NCBI GenBank assembly: GCA_028583415.1
Contig: CM053269.1
Location: forward strand, 31,562,254-31,626,253
DNA from: Protea cynaroides
Taxonomy: Eukaryota; Streptophyta; Magnoliopsida; Proteales; Proteaceae
Reading direction: 5' to 3'
DNA: 64,000 nucleotides
Shown: positions 55,453 to 64,000 of the stretch, piece by piece
How the letters are laid out: each line of letters begins with the position of its first letter
Position numbering within the stretch: the first letter of the stretch is position 1
Notes under the pieces: model-generated
The model's database searches: none
The model's input: the letters and a program-made list of their open reading frames with translations, nothing else
What the model was told of the DNA's origin: nothing
Program-made: the position numbers and the translations under genes

Positions 55453-55580
55453 GTGTGGTCGCATACCTAAACAGGTGTAGTCGACCACACCTCAGAATAA
55501 AGCGACCACAGAAGTCTGAGATGTGTGGTCGCAGTTTTTGGCTGTGTGGTCGACGGGTTCTGCGACCACACGAAGTCAGA
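55453..55580. promoter_or_regulatory. LTR6 upstream word cluster (TGTGGTCGCA)
   Basis: GTGTGGTCGCATACC, GTCGACCACACC, GCGACCACAG, TGTGTGGTCGCAG and TGCGACCACACG alternate about 90-210 bp upstream of the TATA box. Confidence 0.7.
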
Positions 55581-56049
55581 TAGACTCCATGATTAGGAAA
55601 CCTTCCTAATCCGAAGGGAGTTCTTTCCTAATCTAAGTAGGACTCTATATGGAGGGTTTTTCTCTATATATAGGACGTCCTTTAGCCTTTTTCATCCTTT
55701 TAGAACTGAAACTGAAAGAGAGAGAAAGAGAAGAGGAGGAAGAGAAGGAGAATTGAAGAGGAAGACTAAGAGAAGGAAATTTAGAGAGAACTCTGAATCT
55801 TCAACAAGTATAAGGTATGAAACCATCCCCCACATCCGTTGAATACCTAGAATAGATCATGGAGGAGATAGTGATTCAAAGTGAGACCCTAATCATCAAA
55901 CCATGGACAAATTCTAAGAGATCCATGGAGGAAATCTACTAGGATGATGGATTGTATAAAATATGAATTTTAAGCCATAGAACAATCGTAGGAAGGATCA
56001 TGATGATGAGTTAAGGAATCAAAACATGAAGGAATTGAGTTGGGAGTGG

Positions 56050-56405
56050 AAAAATCGACCGTCACATGTGTGGTCGCATGATATGCGACCACACGAGACA
56101 CAGATAATCGACCACACACCCTCTGGAAGTTCCAAGGAGGGTGTGGTCGCATGTGTGGTAGCAGGATATGCAACCACACGAGACCTACATAACCGACCAC
56201 ACACCCTCGGAAAAGTTCCAGGGAGGGTGTGGTCGCATGTATGGTCGCATGGTATGCGACCACACACCCTCAGGAAAGTTTCAGGGAGGGTGTGGTCGCA
56301 TATATGGTCGCATGATATGCGACCACACATAGCGATCACAAGCGGCCACACACCCTGTGGTCGTAGAAACTGAGACCACAGGTGCAGCCACACCTGCGAC
56401 CACTC
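56050..56405. promoter_or_regulatory. LTR6 downstream word cluster (TGTGGTCGCA)
   Basis: At least a dozen alternating GTGTGGTCGCATG and ATGCGACCACAC words, including near-perfect hairpins such as TGGTCGCATGATATGCGACC. It lies between the two donor-like sites, as in the other families. Confidence 0.75.
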
Positions 56406-57428
56406 AGTTTTTGGAAGTCTGAATTACTGGAAATAAATTCTAATTTAAAATCTATAAATTTGTTAGGTTTTCAAGTGGTCTAAAAGTGATTTACAAAGCT
56501 TGAAGAGGAACAACCATCGACTAAAGGTGAGGGAACAAGACCTAAATTAATTGGCTATAAACTGTTTTACTTATTGAGTCCAATGCCATGAATGATTCTA
56601 TGTTTGTATGCTTATAATGTGCATTTCACATGTCATCCAATATTCTTGCTATTACTGCTCATGCATATTTAATGTTTATTTATAACATGATGATGAAAAT
56701 GATGCTAGGAATAGGCATGTGAATGTATGTGTGTGGTTAGTGTGCTTGATGTGAGTGGAGCATCAGGGGGATGACGTGACATTGTGAATTATCCTGGTCA
56801 CCAGACTCTAGCTCTATCTCTACTCAAATGTTATCCACTGACATCGTCATGTCGCCATTACCTTAGCAAAACTATTACATCATAGGGCATCAGGGGAGGT
56901 GGTCTCGGACCGTGTAGTCTCTGACTCTGCTGGGGGGCCTTAGCTCTATCTCTATGGACGTATTGAGGGATGTTGGGGTGAGGCCTTGGATACATTGTTT
57001 GACATTAGGATTGGTTAGTTGCGAGCCCAGTTTGCAAGCCCTCACCTAATAAGGTTGAAAGAAATGATGCGTCGAGCAAGCAGCGTGACCACTTCACTAA
57101 GCCCCGAATAGGGGCTTACGTGTTAGTATGGGTAGGGCATCAGGGGAAGTGTTATGCGGTGTTTGATCCGGGCACTTTAGCTCTATCTCTATTCCTTGAT
57201 GGGTGCATGTGGGACGACAATGGTGTTTGATCCATTGGACGACTTCACACACTCGTGTATAGAGGTGCGACGGCCACCAATCCTTTCTATTGCACATTGC
57301 AAACTTATAAATCAGACCAAATATATGAATTGAATGCATGCATATGTTTGTTGCATTGTTTTGTTTGCTCACTGAGCCATGATGTGTGCTCACCCTTTCG
57401 ACATCAAATATTTTAGTTGATGATGCAG

Positions 57429-57550
57429 GTCCTATCGTGGAAAATTATATGAATGCACCAATGTAAGGACATGTAGCTGCGATGGATGGGGAAGCTATGG
57501 TGGAGTCGCATGATTCGTCATGCAAGTGCAATTCATGTGTTTTCGATTAG
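57429..57550 (+). pseudogene. LTR6 CxCxxC mini-ORF (one stop)
   Basis: Conserved CTCACTGAGCCATGATGTGT box and acceptor TTTTAG-N11-CAG. Reads PIVENYMNAPM-stop, then in frame GHVAAMDGEAMVESHDSSCK-CNSC-VFD-stop. A single TAA replaces the tyrosine of the usual PAYG. Confidence 0.5.
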
Positions 57551-59042
57551 ATTTAGTTGTTGGATTATCAGAACATGTAATAGATTACTTTATTTTATTT
57601 TATGTTTTTAGTCATTTGGAGATAATTGGATAATTAATTATGTTATCACTGTTAGATACTCAGTTCATTTATATTAAAGACTTCTGCTATTGTTTATTTA
57701 CTCTGATTATGGTTGTGGTTGTATCTGGTTTAATCAAATAGACACGGCCTATAAGAGATCCTGGTTGAACCGTTGGTTCATAGATGGTTCATCACACCAT
57801 TCTGGTTGGTTCAGAATTGGGATGTGACATTAATGGTCATTGTTGAAGCTACTAATGCCATTGACTAGATTTGATTAGACAATGTAAAGGTGAGAACTTT
57901 AATTGAATGATGGGTTAATATCAATGAATTAATGTAGGGAATCATTTTCCAATGAAGATCAGACCATTAGGGACCTTCTAGGAACATCATCGACCACGAA
58001 CCAGAGAGATTGGATTGAAGCAAGTCCAGTCTGAGCTCACTGGGAGCTTGCGGTCGATAGGTCAGGTCGACAAAATGAGCCTGATCAACCGCACTACTGT
58101 GATCGACCACTTAATCACAGTAAGGTGTGTTATCTTGTGATTTGCTTCCATTCAGCCACTATTGACTGAATAAACTCACCCAACATCTCAGGACATGTAT
58201 TATGGACCCTATGGAATGAATAATTCAATACTAATACATTCCTATGTGTGTAGACATGTATAGTTGTGTAACCAACATTTACAATAATGTCAACAACCGT
58301 ATATGTGTACAAGCTATAGGAGTGGATTCAAACCATATATATGGACCCTACAACATTGTAAATCCTCTGTGGACATAACCACAATGAGGCATCAGCCTCT
58401 GGAACCCAAACTAAGCAAAAAGGCATCGTTAGGTCGGCAAAAAGAGCTTGATCGACTACATGACTAGTCGACCGCACCCATCGACCTGACAGTTACAGTA
58501 AGTTTGTTTTGGTTGATTCTTCGACCATTGACTCTGGAACCTAAACAATTGACCCTAGGATATGTTCCTAAGACTAATGAGGTTACCGTAGACCTATCCA
58601 AAGCATAATCAATCATGTTAAGGCATTAATAAGGTACCAATCGCAACTAGGTGAACTGACGTGGAAAACAAAAGAAAGAGCTCTGTTTGCATCAGAGTAA
58701 GGGGATTTGCTTGATTTATTTTACTGTTTTCCATGTGTGTGGTGTATTTGTGAATTAAACTGTATGATAATATGACATCCAATATCAGTTATAACTGTTC
58801 ATACATTCTTGCATAGTACTTGTATTTTGGATTGATAAAATGTTGGACGTATGATAACATGATTGTTTGGCATATGCTTATATCCTAGTGGATCTATATG
58901 GTGAGAATGGAATGGTTCATCTTGGTCCTTAAACTAGGGTATGGGTACCTACAGTAGTAATATTCATGGTTTAGGTTACAACATCCCGTGACTGGCAACC
59001 TTTGCCAATAGGGGTTTAGATATTGGCATAGGCTTATTTATA

Positions 59043-59450
59043 AAGGGACTAATCATTAAAGGGAGTGAACCGGATATAGGTCAGTAGCCTTCCTCTAGGG
59101 AGTTAACCTAGGGATGAGTCTGTTCTAAGTGCTCTTCCACAAGCGATTGGGCGTGTACCCAATGAAGTGTGTTGAGGAGTAGAATAAGATGCCAAGATGA
59201 AGCTTATTTTGGGGGAATGCTAGTAGGCACTTTGGCGTGACCTATAAATGGACTGATCATTAAAGGGAGTGAACCGGATATAGGTCGGTAGCCTTCCTCT
59301 AGGGGGTGAACCTAGGGATGAGTCTGTTCTGAGTGCTCTTCCACGAGCTATTGGGCTGGTACCCATTAAAGTGTGTTGAGGAGTTGAAAAAGATGCCAAG
59401 ATGAAGCTTATTTTGGGAGAATGCTAGTAGGCACTTTGGCGTGACCCTCG
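59043..59450 (+). repeat. 204-bp tandem duplication in LTR5
   Basis: Two diverged copies containing CATTAAAGGGAGTGAACCGG (59054 and 59258) and TGCTAGTAGGCACTTTGGCG; period 204 bp. Confidence 0.92.
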
Positions 59451-59686
59451 GTTTCGTTATATTCATTCTTTGGGTAATGGTTTACATGCGGAGTGAACAA
59501 TTGTGGATCATTTACCTCATTCGTATTTGAGTGTTCATGACTGTGCTTGGTGTATTGCAATATAGTACATGCTTGTTCACAAACCAGAGCCACTAATAAT
59601 TAATTCATGCATGCGCGTGTTTGTGTGTGCTGATTTTCTCACTGAGCATGTGGTTTGCTCACCCTTTTGTACCTACATATTTTTAG

Positions 59687-59808
59687 ATTATTTTGCAAGT
59701 AAGATTGATATATCTGAAAACGAAGTTTCTGAGGACGATTCACATGGATCTACGTGTGAATGCAATGACTGTCTCTATGGAACAATGACAAGATTTTGTT
59801 TGATGTGA
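59687..59808 (+). CDS. LTR5 CxCxxC mini-ORF (last exon)
   Basis: After CTCACTGAGCATGTGGTTTG and CTCACCC plus the acceptor ATTTTTAG (ends 59686), the frame reads KIDISENEVSEDDSHGSTCE-CNDC-LYG and ends at TGA 59806 after ten further residues (TMTRFCLM end). It keeps H-x3-C-x-C-x2-C but lacks the conserved methionine upstream, so a different start or exon would be needed. Confidence 0.45.
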
Positions 59809-60186
59809 AGTTGTCTCTACATCTAGAGACTAGACTTTTATTAGTTTATTAGCTTAGTTTTATTTTCGTTGTCTCCGGGCTTGTTTTGACCTGTGATAAC
59901 TAAGCTAGTATTTGAATATTGAACTATTTGCTAGCATTTATTTTATGTCTTAGTTTACAGAAGCATAAATTTTTATGATGTAATTATCACACTTAGACAT
60001 AAGCTTTGAGTTTTAATATATAATTCCGCTATGTTATTTATTACCTATGGATTTTACCAATAATTAGTAAGTGTGATTGTGTGGTTGGTTGTGAGTATAA
60101 GCACTGCGAATTGATCCTAATTATGGATATACTTGCATTATAAGGAATCCAATTATACCAAAACATATCGGTTTTGGGTTGCAACA

Positions 60187-61041
60187 GCTTTTGTCAAATC
60201 AATCCGGCTTCCGGCACAGGCTAACCCATCCCAAGTGAGAGTGGCAAATACTGGGGGGTCAAAAGGATTCCCTACAACTACTTCGGCAACTAAAAATGGT
60301 GCTCTCTATCTACCCTCGCGGGTAATAGCTATACTTAAAAACCCTAGCTCTCCCTCGAGGTGTTCTTGGTTCCACTCAGAAGACATGTTGAAAGAGAAAG
60401 TAATGAAGAATAGAACTTACTACTTTACTAGGCAAAGTAAATTGAAAGCTCTTAAGTTGCAGAAGAATTTACAGTTCTTGCGACAGGAAGAAGAAGATGA
60501 AACCTGCAAGTGAAGAAATGAATCATCTAGTCCAAAATTTTATAAGTTTGCAACGGGCAAGACCTTTTGGATTCAAGATGCATTGGAATCCGATGATGGC
60601 CAGTCCATGTGTAAACACAATCGAAGCGTGTTACTAACATTTTTTGAATTCGAAGGTTCACTTTCCATGTGGCTTCACTTCACTGCTTTGCTCTTTAGAT
60701 CCGCATTAAATTCATGCCCTGAGAATCCTTAAAACCTGGGATTGTGACAGCCTTTTGAGAAATCAAAAAGCAACCGTCGTTTGTGTACTTCGAGATGGAG
60801 GCATTCATGTTTATCCAACTTCAAATGAAGGCATGACTTTACAAGCATTATTCAACCGACTTACGAAAATTGTTAGAAGTCTAGGCAAATGGCATATCAC
60901 AATCTATAGTCCAAGATTGCTGATAGTCGTTGAAGATTAAAACGAGTTGTAGTTTAACTCGGTTAACAAAGTAATCGAAAAGCAAACTCGGCATCAAGTT
61001 GATTCCTCAAATTTTACAAATCCAAAGAAGTAAGGGGCAAC
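60187..61041 (-). pseudogene. Tat-element remnant (part 2), antisense ORF 5' part and 3' untranslated region
   Basis: Directly after LTR5 and its target duplication gcttt. The minus strand 60400-60187 contains CCCGCGAGGGTAGATAGAGA and a coding-like run toward the fragment at 54432. The plus strand at 60700-60950 has a short frame (VCVLRDGGIHVYPTS). The stretch ends in AAAGAAGTAAGGGGCAAC, a polypurine tract. No intact gene. Confidence 0.5.
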
Positions 61042-61654
61042 TGTTGATATTATATTCCGTCGATCAATGATAGAGCGACACAAGTCCACTATATTGTGTA
61101 CACAAATATCACAACACGTGGCTACGATTAGGCATTATAGGTCGTTTTCTTACAAATAAGGAAACGACCCCTCTATTAGTGCGTCCAATCCACTTCCCTG
61201 GAAATAGGGAGGAATCTAAGGATTGTGCGCTAGCAACTGTATCTATTATGATCGTGCAATGATCATCCAATGATGTACACCACCAACTGCAGAAGACTTC
61301 ATCTATTAGTAGTTTCACAACTTATAAAGGGTAATTCAAACATCTTCAGAGATTTGACACTCCTATATAAGTTCACAAGCACAAAGGTAAAAAAGGAAGG
61401 ATAATTTTCCTCTCACTCAAACCTTACCCTACTCCCTAAAAAGTACTCGTTCTTACATTACTTCGTACTACTTGCTTTGTGAAAGACTTAATCATTGGAG
61501 TGGCCACTGGATTACCCAATCCATCCTTCTGTGATTTTCTCTGTTTTTTGTAGGACATGCCATTGAACTTGTACAGAACATGTGAACTTGGCTATAACGT
61601 GTGAAGTCGGATTTAACACCTACAACTTGGCTAGACTAGTTTTCAGCATCAACA
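61042..61654 (+). mobile_element. Tat-lineage gypsy 3' LTR (613 bp)
   Basis: TGTTGATATTATATTCC ... TTTTCAGCATCAACA after a GGGGCAAC tract. It contains GACTTAATCATTGGAGTGGCC, a form of the GACTTAAGCATCGGAG box I recognise from Tat/Ogre/Retand LTRs. The 5' LTR is not in the window. Confidence 0.75.
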
Positions 61655-62440
61655 ACCTAATTTTTCATTTGTCCTTCTCATTCTCCCTTTCATTTAGGAT
61701 CGTCGTTTTTTTTTTTGTCTCTGGGGCTAAGGGATATCATTGAAGTACGGAAAACCCCAATTTTTTTTATTTCCAATAATGCGCAATCATAGATCCTACA
61801 GTTTTGGTAAACTACAATGCTTCTTTGACAATTATGTAATTTATTTAAGTTGGTTGTCTTACTTCTGCCTAAAGAATATGATTGAATATAACAGTTTAGA
61901 AGTTGATGATATAGAGACGGTTAAGAGGGATGTTCTCATAGACCCTTAATTGAGAAATAATTATTTATAAAAAAATTGGGACGATTAGCATAAGACCGAA
62001 TAATAAGACCGAATAGCACAACCGATTATAAATCTATTGGTTTGCATCATTGAAGCTTGTTAATAGACCTATTAGACTGATTAACATAAGATCAATTATG
62101 GACCGAGACTGATCAAACCAAATATAAATGTGTCCATGTTTCATAGATGAAGATCGATTAGTTAAACATGCTGACCATGGTGTAAGGTATTCAATTAGTG
62201 GTGACCGATTAAGTCCGTTCAAGACCGAGCGATTGACATTGCTATCCTTTTATGTACTCCTATTTTTTTTTTGCCAGTGATGATTTCGATATGCCGGCTA
62301 GCGTGTATAAATATCCACATCCCATTATTTATTTTGGTCGGTTTTAATATTGGCCCAACTGAAACTGACCGAGTGACGCCCGTTATTTTGTGGATTATTC
62401 ACAAACAATTGAACTTCAGTTTTCAGACACTGGTTAAGAG
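61655..62440. other. Non-coding stretch upstream of RNase H1 gene
   Basis: No gene seen. From about 61980 to 62380 it is rich in GACCGA and AGACCGAATA words and ends AACTGACCGAGTGACGCCCG, resembling a hAT-type MITE end. It may hold the promoter of the gene starting near 62450. Confidence 0.45.
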
Positions 62441-62449
62441 TTCAGACTT

Positions 62450-62575
62450 CTGAAGTTCAAATATTGAGCCCCAACTGTGGCCATCCACCGCCCCCTCCTG
62501 GCCTCCCATCACGGGCGGCGACGGTTTCACCTGCGATTTCCTCACAGCTGACGGCTCCCTCCCCCACGGAACTTG
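62450..62575 (+). other. Probable 5'UTR exon of RNase H1 gene
   Basis: A GC-rich, C-rich stretch ending CGGAACTTG|GTAAGTACC, a strong donor at 62576. Together with the acceptor TTCTTTCCAG at 63391 it defines an 816-bp intron in the leader. The transcription start was not resolved. Confidence 0.6.
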
Positions 62576-63421
62576 GTAAGTACCTGAGTTTTTCTTTCTC
62601 TCCCTCACCTCTGGACTTCAGACCCACCTCTCTTAACAACTCGGCAGCAACACGGTACTTATCCAGTGCTTCTTCCGGTTCTCTCTCATACTTCATACAT
62701 TCTATCCCCATTCTTTCTCTTTGTATTTTTTTTTGCTGGGTTTCTATATATTTAATCTATTTATGAGTATTTGACTACTTATTAGTTGCATGTTCTGTTG
62801 GATAGTTAGATCACTGAGAATCCTTTCGGTGTGATTTTGGATTCTATCTTTAGAGACATAAGTCATGCCCCTTTAAAAAAAAAAAAAGAAATTTAGCAGC
62901 TCTTTTTACAATGTTGCTTGATGTTCAAGATGAATTTCCAGTTATTATCAGAATCTATTGGTTGTTTTCTTATTACTTTAGTTGTGAGATATTTTATACC
63001 TCAGCTTGCATTTAGGTGGACTTTGGGATGACGGAGAATGTGGCATATTAGTAGAATTTGATGATTGATTAGTAGTGCATTTAAATAGAAAATCAGAATA
63101 GTTAACGTTTACTCATGAATCTATTGATATTTTTTTTGTCCCAAATTTTCTGAATGTAAATGTTAAATGCCTAAATGCTTGTCATACCGATTATACCGTT
63201 CCTCCTTTTGACCCATTTTGAGCTTTTTCCTTTCATTTTCCAAACCAAATAATACCATAATGTTTCCTTTATTGAACTTTTGCCTTTCCCGAACTTACTG
63301 ACAATGCTGTTACATATTTGCTTTGCCATTTGGGCACCATTTGCTTAAAAAAAGAAAGAAGTAATAGTAACGGTAATAATGTTCTTTCCAGAAAATTGGA
63401 GAAGCGGGAAACCAGTCTGTG

Positions 63422-63751
63422 ATGAACTGCTTGTTGTACGTGTCTTCCGCGGTGGCATTTTCAAGGAATCTACCTTTCATCGTGAAGACTTCTTTGTATA
63501 GCTATCGTTGTTCATCATGGCAAAGATCGATGCACCATACTCATATTAAAGCCATTAATATAAATTTCAAGTTTACGAGGTTTCCTGTTCAATGTTACTC
63601 CACTTCACGTGGTGGGCATGCATCTCGCTCCCCAAAGTTGAAACCTGGATCATCCATGGAGGAGAAGGACGCTTTCTATATTGTCCGCAAAGGGGATATG
63701 GTTGGAGTTTACAAGAGTTTAAGTGATTGTCAGGCTCAAGTTGGATCTTCT
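63422..63751 (+). CDS. Plant RNase H1 with viroplasmin-type hybrid-binding domain, exon 1
   Basis: ATG at 63422, 31 bp after the acceptor. The 110 codons end at S-S before donor GTAATT in phase 0. The N-terminal 60 residues are rich in Ser, Arg and hydrophobic residues and poor in acidic ones, as in organelle transit peptides. Residues about 80-110 (EEKDAFYIVRKGDMVGVYKS, LSDCQAQVGSS) are the start of the caulimovirus-viroplasmin/RNase H1 hybrid-binding domain, which binds RNA-DNA hybrids. The catalytic RNase H domain would lie in exons beyond the window. Predicted role: removal of R-loops or primers, likely in plastids or mitochondria. Reading continues openly into the intron to 63871, but the family sequence stops matching at 63751. 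Confidence 0.88.
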
Positions 63752-64000
63752 GTAATTTCTATGCTACCTTCTGAACTATTCTCATTTATTGATCTAATTT
63801 TCTATGAGTTAATTTTTTTAATGCTTCATTGTGTTTTATGCACTGTGTTCATGTTTTCCTGTCCAATGTGAAGTTTCATAAATAATGATATTTTATTGCC
63901 AAGAGCATATTTTGTTGCTTGGTAGGCATGTGGTTTATGCTTGTGTGAACAGGGGAAAATAAATGAAAAGAATTGATGTTTGAAATTTTTACCATGAGAT

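Larger units (their letters stand above)
55314..57829 (+). mobile_element. Solo LTR6 (2516 bp)
   Basis: TGTAAGATCTGT ... GGGATGTGACA with a perfect target duplication ttaat (55309-55313 and 57830-57834), inserted in LTR5. Closest in layout to the E1 LTR: clusters (55453-55580, 56050-56405), TATA box (CTCTATATATAGG, 55662), donor AAG|GTATGA (exon ends about 55813), second donor AAAG|GTGAGG (about 56526), three TAGCTCTATCTCTAT boxes (56805, 56939, 57178) and the mini-ORF. Confidence 0.93.
54555..60186 (+). mobile_element. Solo LTR5, split by LTR6
   Basis: TGTAAGACCTACACCC ... TTTTGGGTTGCAACA with a perfect target duplication gcttt (54550-54554 and 60187-60191). Net about 3.1 kb. Word clusters at 54765-54835, 57970-58110 and 58435-58500 use GCGGTCGA, GATCGACCAC and TGATCAACCGCAC. 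A 204-bp tandem duplication lies at 59043-59450. Mini-ORF at 59687-59808. Confidence 0.88.

Noticed and set aside
55453..56405. CRISPR array or satellite
   Set aside because: The repeated words alternate in both orientations with irregular spacing and sit at a fixed LTR position in a plant genome; there are no uniform repeat-spacer units.
63660..63751. Endogenous caulimovirus, because of the viroplasmin-like domain
   Set aside because: Plant RNase H1 proteins carry the same N-terminal hybrid-binding domain. The transit-peptide-like start and clean splice sites fit the host gene, and no other viral genes are nearby.
63752..63871. Continuation of the RNase H1 frame beyond SS
   Set aside because: The family sequence stops matching exactly at a GTAATT donor and the following residues are hydrophobic intron translation.

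Overview
This is nuclear DNA of a flowering plant. Two spliced host genes face away from each other, and about 50 kb of nested retrotransposons lie between and inside them. On the minus strand, 12857-11460 carries the first three coding exons of a GH27 alpha-galactosidase (AGAL3-like). The next exon is not seen anywhere down to position 1, so its third intron appears to run off the window and to be filled with transposons. On the plus strand, 63422-63751 is the first coding exon of a plant RNase H1 with an N-terminal viroplasmin-type hybrid-binding domain, preceded by a 5'UTR exon and intron. I could not place the plant taxonomically.

Layout: 1-2.2 kb is unassigned. A copia fragment (2190-2424 and 10529-10910, +) is split by a second, full but dead copia element (2425-10528, -). 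That element is split in turn by a long solo LTR (LTR-A, 4085-6853, +). Three Mutator-type MITEs and a 1.1-kb terminal-inverted-repeat element lie at 12.95-16.0 kb, upstream of the alpha-galactosidase. A decayed Ty3/gypsy element (E4: gag remnants at 17.26-18.02 and 30.02-31.87 kb, 3' LTR 31874-53816 in pieces) hosts a nearly complete chromovirus E1 (18023-30013, +; two 2298-bp LTRs), a solo LTR (LTR3, 32475-46671) that itself contains chromovirus E2 (33685-45719, -), and a 4.7-kb solo LTR (47028-51703, -) with captured host gene fragments. From 53.8 kb a Tat-lineage element (antisense ORF remnant plus 3' LTR 61042-61654) hosts solo LTR5 (54555-60186), which hosts solo LTR6 (55314-57829). Target-site duplications support most of these junctions.

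The most interesting biology is shared by the chromovirus (Tekay/Del-like) elements. (1) Each LTR has, about 280-450 bp from its 3' end, a conserved splice-acceptor module followed by a mini-ORF ending in H-x3-C-x-C-x2-C. It recurs in seven divergent LTR families. (2) Both near-complete elements carry, between 5' LTR and gag, a homologous antisense gene of about 400 codons with its own 5'UTR intron and a conserved 34-nt hairpin downstream. (3) Each family has its own self-complementary short word built on a GGTCG core, clustered at two fixed sites in the LTR, one on each side of the promoter and first exon. In E1 and E2 the same word reappears inside the element just upstream of the antisense gene. 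Covariation of the word across separate positions of one element suggests recognition by an element-specific factor, possibly a plant analogue of VANC-type anti-silencing; that link is inference.

All gag-pol copies here are broken by frameshifts or stop codons. Coordinates, domains and mutations were read by eye from the sequence; family names rest on recognised motifs, not on database searches.
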